Part shown: piece by piece, positions 1 through 8,582 of the stretch
Layout: each line of letters begins with the position of its first letter
Position numbering within the stretch: the first letter of the stretch is position 1
Assembly (NCBI RefSeq): GCF_026000775.1
Contig: NZ_AP026830.1
Location: 186,001-250,000, forward strand
Origin: Vulcanisaeta souniana JCM 11219
GTDB lineage: Archaea; Thermoproteota; Thermoprotei; Thermoproteales; Thermocladiaceae
Length of the DNA: 64,000 nucleotides
Reading direction: 5' to 3'
The notes under the pieces: model-generated
Databases searched by the model: none
The model's input: only the letters and a program-made list of their open reading frames with translations
Told to the model about the DNA's origin: nothing
Program-made: the position numbers and the translations under genes

Positions 1-1707
1 GCCCTCCTCAAGTACCTCATCAATCCTCGGCTCAGAGTTATAGAGCGCTGTTGTGTAAAAGTCGTAGTTACTCGATAACCTCCTTACGTGAGCTGTCCTG
101 CTGCCCATGTCAAGGCTGCGAACCTCGTAAACCCTACCACCATGGAGATAAACGGCACCATCATGAAGCTCCCTCAACGCCGTGGGCAACTCCCTATAGC
201 CCACAACCCTCTTATCATCACTAACTATCTTAACCACGTCACCAATGCCCCTAATGCCATGTATTGCCCTTGCAACCTCGCGACCCCTGTCAGTCACCAT
301 GTAATAATTGCCCCTGGCCTCAACAAGTCCCTCATTAACAAGCAACCTGAGGACCTCCTCGCAGTAATCATCCACTGAACCGACCTTCACGGGTCTCTCG
401 TAAGCCATTAAAAGGCAATGCCTCCTCGCTATCTCATCATTCCTCCACTCCACATACAAGTCCTCGGGCTTTCTTGTGTAAAACTCGTGAGGGTTGGAGC
501 TGTAGTACGTACTCATTGGATCATCACCAAGGACCTGAATCACGTAAGCCCTCTGCCCCCTCCTACCAACCCTACCACTCCTCTGTAGGTACTTTGAGTA
601 GCTGGGTGGTATTGTGGCCATGACGGCTACGTCAATATCACCAACGTCAATACCCATCTCCAGGGTGGGTGTGGATAGTAATACCAGGTACTTGCCCTCC
701 TTGAAGCCGTCCTCAACCTCATGCCTCTCCTCAATCGTGAGCCCAGCCCTATGAACCCTAACCCTATCACCAAACCCAGCCCTATCGGCATGTCTCTTAA
801 CCAACTCCACAAACCTATGGCTATCCGCAAACATGAGGCACTTCATGCCCCTCCTAACGCACATCCTAGCCAACTCAGCGGCCTCCGCAAGCCTACCCCT
901 CCTTATCGGGCTAACCAGCATGTGCCTAGTTAGTCCCCTCCTACCCTCTGGACCCCTGACCAGAACCAAGTCCTCCGCACTAAGCAAATCCCTGGCAAAA
1001 TCAAGTGGGTTACCCACGGTGGCTGTGGAAACAATGAACTGCCAGTCCCTCATGAACCTCCTCACCCTCTTGAGCACGTAGTGGACGTGGGCACCGAAGA
1101 CGCCGTTGTATACGTGAAAATCATCAAGCACCATCACCCTATATCCACGAAGGACGTCCTTAAACTTACTCACGTGGGTCAAGGCCTCACTGACCATGTC
1201 AGGGTTTGTAATGAGTATGTCCGGTGGTGACGAGTAAACCCTGGACCTAACATCACTGGGCGTATCCCCATCATACGGCATTACCGACACATTAATTGCA
1301 GAGAGGTACCTCTGCATCCTAAGTAATTGGTCCCTGGCCAAGGCCTTAGTTGGGTACATGATCATTACCTTAACACCCTCCTTGTCCATCAATGATATTA
1401 ACGGTAGTAGGAAGGCCTCAGTCTTGCCCACGCCTGTCCCAGCCATGATGACCGTGTGCCTACCCCCAGTGATTGCTTGGTAGGCGTCCCATTGAAACTC
1501 ATAAAGCCTATCAACCCCGGCACCCCTCAACTTGCCTATTAACTCCCTCGGTAGGTCAAGGGAGTCCACTGACGGCCCGTAACTCGGCTCCACGGGTTTC
1601 TCCTCATGCACATAAAGAAGAATCCTGGACCTGTCACTACCTAACTCACCTATGAATTCGTCCTCAAGCATGAACTTGGCAACCACCAACCTATCGCTCC
1701 TAATCAT
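1..1707 (-). CDS. DEAD/DEAH-box helicase, YprA/MrfA-like (3' end beyond window)
   Basis: About 569 N-terminal codons of a superfamily 2 helicase are visible; the C-terminus lies left of the window. Reading the minus strand: motif I MAGTGVGKTE near residue 89, motif Ia YPTKALARDQ, motif II LDDFHVYNGVFGAHV near 194, motif III STAT near 226, and motif VI QRSGRVGRRGQ near 372. The run after motif II (hVYxGVFGxHV) is characteristic of the YprA/MrfA family, 3'-5' DNA helicases linked to DNA repair, which usually carry a C-terminal DUF1998 zinc region that cannot be seen here. Motif II reads DDFH instead of DE(A/V)H. ATG at 1707 is the only sensible start, because the nearby ATG at 1720 meets a stop after three codons. 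The upstream unknown gene, on the same strand, ends only 21 bases before this start, so the pair may be co-transcribed. An Lhr-type helicase is less likely. Confidence 0.85.
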   Translation of the reverse strand, partial: MIRSDRLVVAKFMLEDEFIGELGSDRSRILLYVHEEKPVEPSYGPSVDSLDLPRELIGKLRGAGVDRLYEFQWDAYQAITGGRHTVIMAGTGVGKTEAFLLPLISLMDKEGVKVMIMYPTKALARDQLLRMQRYLSAINVSVMPYDGDTPSDVRSRVYSSPPDILITNPDMVSEALTHVSKFKDVLRGYRVMVLDDFHVYNGVFGAHVHYVLKRVRRFMRDWQFIVSTATVGNPLDFARDLLSAEDLVLVRGPEGRRGLTRHMLVSPIRRGRLAEAAELARMCVRRGMKCLMFADSHRFVELVKRHADRAGFGDRVRVHRAGLTIEERHEVEDGFKEGKYLVLLSTPTLEMGIDVGDIDVAVMATIPPSYSKYLQRSGRVGRRGQRAYVIQVLGDDPMSTYYSSNPHEFYTRKPEDLYVEWRNDEIARRHCLLMAYERPVKVGSVDDYCEEVLRLLVNEGLVEARGNYYMVTDRGREVARAIHGIRGIGDVVKIVSDDKRVVGYRELPTALRELHDGAVYLHGGRVYEVRSLDMGSRTAHVRRLSSNYDFYTTALYNSEPRIDEVLEEG

Positions 1708-1728
1708 CCTACCAACTCATGAACAGCA

Positions 1729-2607
1729 CTACTGGAAATTAATAACTTTGGGCGAATCTAATCTCATGTACTTAATTTCATCACTCGCCTTAAGCCTGAG
1801 CACCCTAGGCTCAATCATAACCAACCTATCCCAATGCTTAACAATAGGTCTCAACTTACCACCGCACCTGGGGCACTTCCTAATCTCGCCCTCCATCTCA
1901 AAATCAATATAGCAATTAACGCACCTAAACGCATTAAGTGCCCTATTGTTGTCGAACCCCAGCGAGGTAATGCTCGGTATCTCCATGATCACGATGCCGT
2001 CAACTAAACCTGCCAGTTCCTCAATAGCCTCCCTCCTCAACGAGTCCATATTAAGGGCTACCAGGAACTCCTTATTGCCATAGATCACCCTGACCCTATC
2101 CCTAACTTGCAACACCCAATTCCTTTCAATAACCGCATCCTTAACAATCACACCATACGGCTTAACTGATGATGTGTAGAAATTCCCAGGTTCCACCATT
2201 ATGTAGTTCACGGACTTCTCACCAATACTTTGATTAATCGGTACTACATTGATAAGATCACTGTTAATGTTGATAAAGTCATCAGTGATCAATCCATCAG
2301 CGCCACCGGCCAATGCAGCCTTAATGAAATCGTCAATAGGTTCAGGCAGCGCCGAACCATGAACAAAAACCCTAAGGCCAACCCTCCTAGACCAAGCAAT
2401 CACGCTGGCTAGGGAAATCACTAACCTAAGCCTACCCAGCAACCGCCTAATCGTATCCCCATCAACACCACCAAACTCAACTATAGTCTCTGGAGGTAGG
2501 ACTGGGGTAGCATCTCTAACGTACCTAACGACCTCCAGGCCCTCGAATAACCAGGAACCCGCGAACATGCACCAGGGCAACCCACACCACTTAATGAAGA
2601 TTCTCAC
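1729..2607 (-). CDS. Hypothetical protein with C-terminal zinc ribbon
   Basis: A 292-residue soluble protein that I do not recognise. Near residues 229-250 it has a zinc-ribbon pair, CVNC and CPRC separated by about 15 residues, followed by GGKLRPIVKHW. The first two thirds alternate hydrophobic strands and helices with short Asp-rich loops (for example GGADGLITDDF), suggesting an alpha/beta fold with no evident nucleotide-binding loop. It lies directly upstream of the YprA-like helicase on the same strand with a 21-base gap, so a shared transcript and a nucleic-acid role are possible, but this is inference from position and the zinc ribbon only. Confidence 0.75.
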   Translation of the reverse strand: MRIFIKWCGLPWCMFAGSWLFEGLEVVRYVRDATPVLPPETIVEFGGVDGDTIRRLLGRLRLVISLASVIAWSRRVGLRVFVHGSALPEPIDDFIKAALAGGADGLITDDFININSDLINVVPINQSIGEKSVNYIMVEPGNFYTSSVKPYGVIVKDAVIERNWVLQVRDRVRVIYGNKEFLVALNMDSLRREAIEELAGLVDGIVIMEIPSITSLGFDNNRALNAFRCVNCYIDFEMEGEIRKCPRCGGKLRPIVKHWDRLVMIEPRVLRLKASDEIKYMRLDSPKVINFQ

Positions 2608-2734
2608 AATACGGTAGGCAACAATACACTATTATTAACCTTAACCACATAAGGGAAATAATTAACCCAGGAGGCTTAATCAAATGAAATTGCGTAATCA
2701 CCATACCGTATTACTATTCATGCTGTAGTTAATT

Positions 2735-2743
2735 CTTTAAAAA
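2735..2743 (+). promoter_or_regulatory. TATA box for uridine phosphorylase
   Basis: CTTTAAAAA is centred about 25 bases before the ATG at 2764, the spacing expected between an archaeal TATA box and the start point of a leaderless transcript. Confidence 0.5.
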
Positions 2744-2763
2744 TCACCATCGCCCATTAATCA

Positions 2764-3597
2764 ATGTCCGCGTCAAAACCAAGAGTAGGTACTAAGGTTT
2801 ATCATTTAATGGCTGGCCCTGGCGATGTGGCACCGTACGTCTTAACACCCGGTGACCCTGATAGGGTCCCCAGGATTGCCAAGTACTGGGACAATGCACG
2901 CGCAGTGGCGGCGCATAGGGAGTACGTAACCTACACAGGGACTTATAGGGGTGCGCCAATATCAGCAGTGTCCACGGGGATTGGGGGGCCAGCAACGGCC
3001 ATAGCTATTGAGGAACTATTAACCCTTGGTGCAAACACCTTCATTAGGGTCGGCACAACTGGAGCGCTGCATGATTGGATTGGGGTTGGTGATGTCATAA
3101 TAAATACGGGGGCCGTTAGGTTCGACGGAGCCAGCAATGCATACGCGATGCCCGAGTACCCAGCCATAGCCAGTTATGACGTCGTGCTAGCTCTGGTAAC
3201 AGCCGCGGAATCACTGGGCATTAGGTATCACGTGGGTTTAACGGCATCAACGGCAGACTTCTATGTTGGGCAGGGCAGGCCGGGGTTTAGGGATTACCAA
3301 CCACCCTGGTCTAGGGATATCATTAACACGTTATCCTCAATGAACGTACTCAACTTCGAGATGGAAGCCGCGACTATATACACCATAGCTAATATCCATG
3401 GGGCGAGGGCTGGCGGCATAATGGCTGTCATAGCTAATAGGAAAACTAATGAGTTCGTACCTGATGCCGGAGTTGATGAGGCCATTAAGGTGGCTAATGA
3501 AGCCGTTAGAATACTCCATGAGTGGGACACCATTAAGTCAAGTCTGGGCCTTAAGCACCTAACAATTAGTGTGATTAGGGAATGGATGAGGAGGTGA
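2764..3597 (+). CDS. udp: Uridine phosphorylase
   Basis: Phosphorolysis of uridine to uracil and ribose-1-phosphate in pyrimidine salvage; cytosolic, and hexameric in family members. The 277 residues match the NP-I nucleoside phosphorylase family: phosphate-binding TPGDPDRVPRIAKYWD near the N-terminus, STGIGGPATAIAIEEL, RVGTTGALHD, and the ribose/base loop LNFEMEAATIYTIANI near residue 198. FxVGQGR near 160 resembles the uridine phosphorylase base-recognition loop rather than that of purine enzymes. The ATG is preceded at proper distance by a TATA box. A short open frame follows immediately downstream. Purine nucleoside phosphorylase is the alternative, but the motifs favour uridine. Confidence 0.88.
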   Translation: MSASKPRVGTKVYHLMAGPGDVAPYVLTPGDPDRVPRIAKYWDNARAVAAHREYVTYTGTYRGAPISAVSTGIGGPATAIAIEELLTLGANTFIRVGTTGALHDWIGVGDVIINTGAVRFDGASNAYAMPEYPAIASYDVVLALVTAAESLGIRYHVGLTASTADFYVGQGRPGFRDYQPPWSRDIINTLSSMNVLNFEMEAATIYTIANIHGARAGGIMAVIANRKTNEFVPDAGVDEAIKVANEAVRILHEWDTIKSSLGLKHLTISVIREWMRR

Positions 3598-3805
3598 TTG
3601 GTGTACTGCACTCGAGGAGTTTGATGAGAAGAGACTCTATCCATCGGCCATAGACCCGGCAATAAGGAGGTTCAGGAATGAGACTAGGGCGCGGCAGCCC
3701 GTGGCAATATTAGTGCTTGGCATTGTATCGATAATGCACTCGATATGGATACTGTCAGTAATAGAGGGTTTCCTCAACTTCGTACGTTTTGACAAAAATG
3801 AATGA
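3590..3805 (+). CDS. Possible small one-helix membrane protein, no canonical start
   Basis: The frame is open from a stop at 3587-3589 to TGA at 3803-3805 and would give roughly 70 residues: a charged N-terminal part (EEFDEKRLYPSAID, then RRFRNETRAR) followed by one hydrophobic helix (VAILVLGIVSIMHSIWILSV). Composition looks coding, and it begins at the end of udp behind a GGAGGTGATT ribosome-binding-like sequence. However, no ATG, GTG or TTG lies in frame before mid-protein. Either a one-base indel separates it from the GTG at 3601, initiation is unusual, or it is a dead remnant. The start given is the edge of the open frame, not a proven codon. Confidence 0.3.
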   Translation, partial: GGDWCTALEEFDEKRLYPSAIDPAIRRFRNETRARQPVAILVLGIVSIMHSIWILSVIEGFLNFVRFDKNE

Positions 3806-3835
3806 CAAGCCTCGCCCCCTCAGGGCGGGAGGAGG
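3800..3835 (+). repeat. IS200/IS605-like right-end hairpin scar, copy 1
   Basis: AATGAATGACAAGCCTCGCC continues into a CCTCAGGGCGGGAGGAGG hairpin. The same AATGAATGwCAArCCTCGCCC core recurs, inverted, at 13717-13755. The stem CCTCGCCC / GGGCGGGAGG with a short pyrimidine-rich loop is the look of the subterminal right-end hairpin of crenarchaeal IS200/IS605 (tnpB) elements. No tnpA or tnpB is adjacent, so this looks like an orphan end. It could also act as a transcription terminator between convergent genes. Confidence 0.5.
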
Positions 3836-3845
3836 ATGGTATTGC

Positions 3846-5252
3846 TTATTTCTCACGTAGTAATGATGTGTAGACACCGATGAAGCTCAATACCGCGGCT
3901 ATTACGAGTACTATCCTCAAGCCATCAATGAAGGATTGATAAACAACCAGGTTACCCATCATAACCCCGGTGAATAGGTAAAGACTGGCGTATTTGCCCA
4001 TGTAACTAACGAGGATCGCACTGGCAACGGTGATACTCAGTAATTGCCCCATGAAACGCATTGTACCCAAAACACCACTTGCAACGCCGTACTTATCGGC
4101 TGTGACTGAGCTCATTACGGAGTTCGTGTTAGGCGCCGAGAAGAAGCCAAAGCCTATCCCGAGCACCATTAGGGAGAGAACAATGTAAATGACATACCTA
4201 ATGTTGAGTAGTAGGAGTAATACGAATGCCACGCCTATTAGTCCCATGCCCAGGGCCGCGATTTCCCTGGAGCCATACCTATCCGATAATCTGCCGCTCA
4301 CTGGTGACAATGCAGCCATGAAAACGGGTTCCGAGACTAAGATTAAACCGGCAATAAATGGATTATAGCCAAGGAAGACCTGTAGGTATAGTGAGAATAG
4401 GAACGGCACTGAGTACGTACTTACATAATTAAGTAGGGCTGTTATGTTGCCTGCCATGAACGACACGTTCCCGGTGAACAGGTTTAGGTCAAGCATTGGG
4501 TTGTTAATCCTCCTTTCAATGAGGATGAATATGAACAGAGAAACAAGACCAATAACCAGTAGGTATAGGTAATACAACCAACCGCTTATGGCTGATAGTA
4601 TTAGGTACATTACTATGGATAGTATGGATACCGTGAATGTAATTGCGCCAAGGTAATCAACCCTAATTGCACGTCGAGGTAGTTCAATACCCCTCATTGA
4701 GAACTGAGAGACTATTAACCCAACCACGGTCAACACCGTGGTTATTATAAGCACGAACCTCCAACCAAGGAACTGAGTTATTAAGCCTCCAAAGAATGGC
4801 GCAGAGGTCAGGCCTAGGTACACGGCCATTGCGTTTATGCCAAGGGCGAAGCCCCTCTCACCCTCAGGGAATACTTGGCTTACGATTGCCGCCGAACCCG
4901 GAGACAGTATCGATGAGCCAAAGCCCATGAGCAACGACGCAATTATTAACGCGTATATGTTTGGCGCCAATGAGCCGAACAATGAACCCGTTAGGAATAG
5001 TACGAATCCCAACTTAAACATTCTAACCCTACCATAAATATCACTTAGTCTGCCCAGGGTTATCATCAATGTCGGTAACGGTATTAAATAAACTATTGGT
5101 ACATAGATCAAAACCATCAGGGGCGCGTGGAAGTACTTACCGAGTACGGGGGTTATGAAGGACAACACGGTGGAATTATATGGAGTCTGAAAGGCCGCCA
5201 GTGATGTCGTAAACAGTACCAACCACTTCCTTCCACTGCTTAGTCTGTTCAT
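3846..5252 (-). CDS. MFS transporter, DHA2 (EmrB/QacA-like) drug exporter family
   Basis: A polytopic inner-membrane protein of 468 residues with about 14 hydrophobic segments, the size and topology of the DHA2 group of proton-driven multidrug exporters. The MFS motif A GRLSDIYGRVRMF lies between helices 2 and 3 (near residue 67), and its half-repeat SGRLSDRYGSREI lies in the second half. A motif C-like region follows in the GSSILSPGSAAIVSQVFP stretch. Substrate cannot be told from sequence. The gene is convergent with the small frame at 3590, and the hairpin scar lies between their 3' ends. It is transcribed alone; pcm follows upstream with a 40-base gap on the same strand. Confidence 0.88.
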   Translation of the reverse strand: MNRLSSGRKWLVLFTTSLAAFQTPYNSTVLSFITPVLGKYFHAPLMVLIYVPIVYLIPLPTLMITLGRLSDIYGRVRMFKLGFVLFLTGSLFGSLAPNIYALIIASLLMGFGSSILSPGSAAIVSQVFPEGERGFALGINAMAVYLGLTSAPFFGGLITQFLGWRFVLIITTVLTVVGLIVSQFSMRGIELPRRAIRVDYLGAITFTVSILSIVMYLILSAISGWLYYLYLLVIGLVSLFIFILIERRINNPMLDLNLFTGNVSFMAGNITALLNYVSTYSVPFLFSLYLQVFLGYNPFIAGLILVSEPVFMAALSPVSGRLSDRYGSREIAALGMGLIGVAFVLLLLLNIRYVIYIVLSLMVLGIGFGFFSAPNTNSVMSSVTADKYGVASGVLGTMRFMGQLLSITVASAILVSYMGKYASLYLFTGVMMGNLVVYQSFIDGLRIVLVIAAVLSFIGVYTSLLREK

Positions 5253-5292
5253 TGCGGTCGATTGCTATATTTTTCAATATCGATTTAAAGGT

Positions 5293-5940
5293 TTATTCCT
5301 CACTATACTTCATCTTGACGAAGGACACATACGTCACGGGCCTCATAAGCGGTCTGTCACCTTCCTTGGTAACCACGTAAAGTACCTGCGTCAGTCTCTC
5401 CTCAATAGGTATAACCATTATTCCATTACTCGCCAACTGATCGAGTAACCTGGGTGGTACCTTGGGTGCCGCCGCTGTGACCAAAATCCTATCAAAAGGT
5501 GCTTGGTCAGGTAATCCTCTGGATCCGTCGCCAACAATAACGTGGACCATGTCAAGGTAACCCAACCGAGCCAAGTTCTGAACGGCATAAAGGGCGAGAC
5601 CAGGATAATACTCAATTGTGTATACTATACCGGTCCTCTCCATGGCTTCCGCGCAGACGGCAGCATGATAGCCAGTCCCTGTGCCAATCTCCAAAACCCT
5701 GTGCCCTGGCTTAAGATCGAGTAATTCGCACATAATGGCCACCATATGCGGCGCCGATATTGTCTGGTCATACATTATCTGTAGCGGTGTATCCTCATAA
5801 GCGTAAAGCCTGAGGTAATTAGGCAGGAATTCCTCACGTGGAACACTAAGCATGGCCCTCTCAACCCTATCGCTCTTTATCACACCCTCATCCTTGAGTG
5901 AATTGACCAGTTTCCTCCTTGCCGACGCAAAGTCAATCAT
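5293..5940 (-). CDS. pcm: Protein-L-isoaspartate O-methyltransferase
   Basis: Repairs isoaspartyl residues in aged proteins by S-adenosylmethionine-dependent methylation; cytosolic. The SAM-binding motif I VLEIGTGTGYHAAVCAEA is preceded by the family signature QTISAPHMVAIM, and TAAAPKVPPRLLDQL matches the post-III motif. I choose ATG at 5940 (MIDFASARR, 215 residues, close to the usual 210) over the upstream TTG at 5961, because CTTTTATA lies inside that upstream extension and because bacterial and archaeal homologues begin near this point. It is the upstream neighbour of the exporter gene on the same strand. Confidence 0.92.
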   Translation of the reverse strand: MIDFASARRKLVNSLKDEGVIKSDRVERAMLSVPREEFLPNYLRLYAYEDTPLQIMYDQTISAPHMVAIMCELLDLKPGHRVLEIGTGTGYHAAVCAEAMERTGIVYTIEYYPGLALYAVQNLARLGYLDMVHVIVGDGSRGLPDQAPFDRILVTAAAPKVPPRLLDQLASNGIMVIPIEERLTQVLYVVTKEGDRPLMRPVTYVSFVKMKYSEE

Positions 5941-5995
5941 TGCTGTATAAAAGCTTAACAAGGCCTAAATAATACTTCCTCCTCAAGCAAAATGG

Positions 5996-6376
5996 TCAAT
6001 GGGGAAGATCCATACTTAACCCTTTGGTCAGTGAAACCTTCATCGCCTTGAAACCAAGCCTTAGCCTCACGCCCTCAAGGACATCAAGCGAGAATGAATC
6101 ATCAACAGCCCCATTAAGCGGCTCAACCTTGAGCGTCAGTACCCAACCATTGTAGGACTCCGCTAAATTACGCTCTATGTAAAACGGCACACCATCAACC
6201 CTACCAACCTCTACATAATCACTACCAACGATGAAATCACTAGCCCTATATATCTGTGGTTCCGTTGGTGAGCAGCAACCGTGCCCGAGGATCATAATAA
6301 TATCACCGTACTTCTCCTTCATATTTTTAATCAATTCCTTAACATCATCCCCAAACTCAACACTTACATTCAACAC
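5996..6376 (-). CDS. DUF779 family protein
   Basis: A 126-residue protein that matches DUF779: IIMILGHGCCSPTEPQIY near residue 27 corresponds to the family's Gly-Cys-Cys motif, followed by DFIVGSDYVEVGRVDGVPFYI, the family's second conserved block. DUF779 genes are repeatedly found beside aldehyde dehydrogenases, and the aldehyde dehydrogenase here lies upstream on the same strand, 545 bases away. The paired cysteines could bind a metal, but no activity is established. The start is GTG at 6376; TTTTTTAAG about 25-30 bases upstream serves as a candidate TATA box, so it probably has its own promoter. Confidence 0.8.
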   Translation of the reverse strand: MLNVSVEFGDDVKELIKNMKEKYGDIIMILGHGCCSPTEPQIYRASDFIVGSDYVEVGRVDGVPFYIERNLAESYNGWVLTLKVEPLNGAVDDSFSLDVLEGVRLRLGFKAMKVSLTKGLSMDLPH

Positions 6377-6731
6377 ATTCCCGCATGTTGATGTATAACT
6401 TAAAAAATCTTACTGATCATTCAATGAATAAATTAATAAAATATATTCAATAATTATCCACAAGTAATAACAATAATTTTATGTTTTAATGGAAGGAAAA
6501 GGTGTTGGAGATAACACATGGTTATGATGAAATGAGACCATTAATTACCGCGTCACTCAGCCGGACATATTATGGACACCGTATATGATACGATACCGGC
6601 TATATAAGCGCTGGGCTGTGGCGGATTCACAATTTCTAGAAAAAGACTTGAACTTTTTACTCTGGCTATTCACAAAAAAGTGAATCGAGCAGAATTGAGA
6701 ATTATTAGCATGAATTAATCAAAGGAGACCC
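6377..6731. other. Intergenic region before the DUF779 gene
   Basis: No convincing gene. It holds the likely DUF779 promoter (ATTTTTTAAG on the minus strand near 6400), a short inverted repeat CGTATatgATACG near 6580-6592, TATATAAG near 6600, and ATTCAC-aaaaaa-GTGAAT near 6669-6686. The latter two-arm sequences could be operators, but nothing ties them to a regulator. Confidence 0.4.
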
Positions 6732-6754
6732 TTAATTAACAAAGTAATTAAGGG
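6729..6754. repeat. Perfect 10-bp inverted repeat
   Basis: CCCTTAATTA, six bases, then TAATTAAGGG. It covers the end of the small ORF at 6732-6878 downstream of the aldehyde dehydrogenase. It could be an mRNA 3' hairpin or a dimeric operator; no poly-T run marks it as a typical archaeal terminator. Confidence 0.45.
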
Positions 6755-6878
6755 ACCTCAATAATATGGCTATAACGCCGTAGAGAACATCGAGATCAGA
6801 AATGCTACCCCATGCAATTGCCTGAGTATTTATGCTGGTTGCCATTAAATCAAATACATTAAGCATATCTTCATGCAA
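6732..6878 (-). CDS. Possible small protein (48 aa) after aldehyde dehydrogenase
   Basis: A short frame from TTG at 6878 to TAA at 6732 encodes about 48 residues, starting MHEDMLNVFDLMATS and ending in a hydrophobic YGVIAILLRSLNYF. It begins 43 bases after the aldehyde dehydrogenase stop on the same strand. Its amino-acid composition is protein-like, but there is no homologue I can name and no clear ribosome-binding site. Its stop codon sits inside a 10-base inverted repeat. It may be a small gene or the remnant of a longer one. Confidence 0.25.
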   Translation of the reverse strand: MHEDMLNVFDLMATSINTQAIAWGSISDLDVLYGVIAILLRSLNYFVN

Positions 6879-6921
6879 TCATTTATGCCAGGATTTTACG
6901 ACTCATTTAGTAGGGGCTTGT

Positions 6922-8463
6922 TCATAGCTTGTCGATCTTCATCACGGTCCTCCAGTGTGGCCTATCAAGACTGCCAGTAGTATCTACGTAGACCTGCTTG
7001 ATCTCTAGGAATTCCTCAAGGCCGTATAGGCCCAGTTCACGCCCAATGCCCGACTGCTTGTATCCGCCCCAGATGCCTTCTGTTGGTTGTGTGTAGGCGT
7101 CGTTAATCCATACGGTGCCTGCCTGGAGCTTCCTGGCTACCCTGAGGGCTTTTGCCGGGTCCTTGGTGAATATGGATGCTGTGAGCCCATAAATCACGCT
7201 ATTCGCTATCTCGATGGCCTCCTGCTCTGTCCTGAATGGTATGACCGCTATGACCGGCCCAAATATCTCCTCCTGGGCAAGCCTACTCCTTGGGTCAACG
7301 TTGTCAAAGATCACGGGACTCACGAAGTATCCCTTGTCATAGATGCCGCCGCTTAGTTTACCTCCGTCAAGTGCAACCTTGAACCCCGCCTTCTTACCAA
7401 AGTCTATGTAGCCGAGTACCTTCTCCTCCTGGGCCTTGGACACGAGTGGCCCCATGTCAGTGTTATCGTCAAGTGGGTAGCCAATGACGAGGTCCTTAGC
7501 AACCTCGGCCAACCTATTGACCAACTTCTCATGAACACTCTCGTGAACCAGGACCCTACTAATGGCACCGCAGGCCTGCCCAGCATTCCTGAGACCACCA
7601 AATACGATAGCCCTAACGGTCTCCTCAATACTTGCATCATCAAACACAGCGCCTGGGTTCTTACCACCTAGTTCAAGCCCAATCCTCTTAACACCGGCCG
7701 CGGCCTGCTGCATGATTAATTTACCCGTAGTGGTCTCTCCAGTAAAACTGACATAATCAACCTTGGGGTGCTTAACTAAGTCATTACCAACGGTTGCCCC
7801 TGGTCCATAAATAACACTGACTACGCCCTTGGGAAGCCCCGCCCTAGCCAACGCCCTATAGATCTCCATGGCGCTCATGGGCGTGTAGCTCGCTGGCTTC
7901 CAAATCACGGTACAACCGGTGGCCAGCGCAGGGGCTATCTTCCTCGCTGCCTGGGTCATTGGGAAGTTCCACGGTGAAACGGCGGCAACGACACCCACGG
8001 GTTCCTTGAATATCAGCGAGACATTTCCATTACTGAGGACTATTGAGTCACCGTAAACCTTATCCGCAAGCCCTGCATAGAACTCGAAGACCTCTGCAGC
8101 AGCGAGAACATGAGCCCTTGCTTGCCTAATGGGCATTCCATTCTCGAGGGCTACCGTAACCGCGATCCTATCTGCTTCCTCCCTAAGTATTTCAGCAGTT
8201 TTATATAGGATCCTAAGTCTCTGCCTATAGTTCGTGACCCAACCATACTTATCCTTATCAAAGACTTCCCTGGCTGAGTCAATGGCCTTATTAAGATCAT
8301 CCGTGGAGGCTTCCTCAACCACCGCAATTGTTTGATCAAAGTGCGCTGGGTTCTCCCTGGTGAACGTCTTACCCTTGCTTGAGGATACCTCTTCGCCATC
8401 TATGAATAATTTAACCCTAACGGGTATTTCCAGGGTGAACTTACCGTAGGAAACCGTGGGCAT
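6922..8463 (-). CDS. Aldehyde dehydrogenase (NAD(P)-dependent, ALDH superfamily)
   Basis: Oxidises an aldehyde to the carboxylate. Canonical blocks are in order: SPWNFPMTQAARKIAPALA (cofactor binding), WKPASYTP, FTGETTTGKLIMQQAA, the general-base region LELGGKNPGAVFDDA, the catalytic cysteine in NAGQACGAISRVLVH, and QEEIFGPVIAVIPF near the C-terminus. Substrate is not determined by these motifs; in thermoacidophilic archaea glyceraldehyde, glycolaldehyde or alcohol-derived aldehydes are possible. The frame is open to an ATG at 8514, but ATG at 8463 (about 513 residues) fits the family length better. The DUF779 gene downstream is a typical partner, supporting a role in aldehyde or alcohol oxidation. 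Confidence 0.9.
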   Translation of the reverse strand: MPTVSYGKFTLEIPVRVKLFIDGEEVSSSKGKTFTRENPAHFDQTIAVVEEASTDDLNKAIDSAREVFDKDKYGWVTNYRQRLRILYKTAEILREEADRIAVTVALENGMPIRQARAHVLAAAEVFEFYAGLADKVYGDSIVLSNGNVSLIFKEPVGVVAAVSPWNFPMTQAARKIAPALATGCTVIWKPASYTPMSAMEIYRALARAGLPKGVVSVIYGPGATVGNDLVKHPKVDYVSFTGETTTGKLIMQQAAAGVKRIGLELGGKNPGAVFDDASIEETVRAIVFGGLRNAGQACGAISRVLVHESVHEKLVNRLAEVAKDLVIGYPLDDNTDMGPLVSKAQEEKVLGYIDFGKKAGFKVALDGGKLSGGIYDKGYFVSPVIFDNVDPRSRLAQEEIFGPVIAVIPFRTEQEAIEIANSVIYGLTASIFTKDPAKALRVARKLQAGTVWINDAYTQPTEGIWGGYKQSGIGRELGLYGLEEFLEIKQVYVDTTGSLDRPHWRTVMKIDKL

Positions 8464-8582
8464 TAAAACCAAAGTATAGTCAGTTATTAATAAGTATTGC
8501 CTATTCGTGCTCATTATTCTAAGGCTTTATTGAAACTATATATAATAATTATCAAAGATATTAATAATTAATGAAAAATATT

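Noticed and set aside
88-378. Open frame on the plus strand in the helicase region
   Set aside because: It lies wholly inside the minus-strand helicase, whose motifs are clear; it is a shadow frame.
6922-8514. ATG at 8514 as the aldehyde dehydrogenase start
   Set aside because: It would add 17 residues (MSTNRQYLLITDYTLVL) not typical of the family; ATG at 8463 fits the usual length, though 8514 is not excluded.
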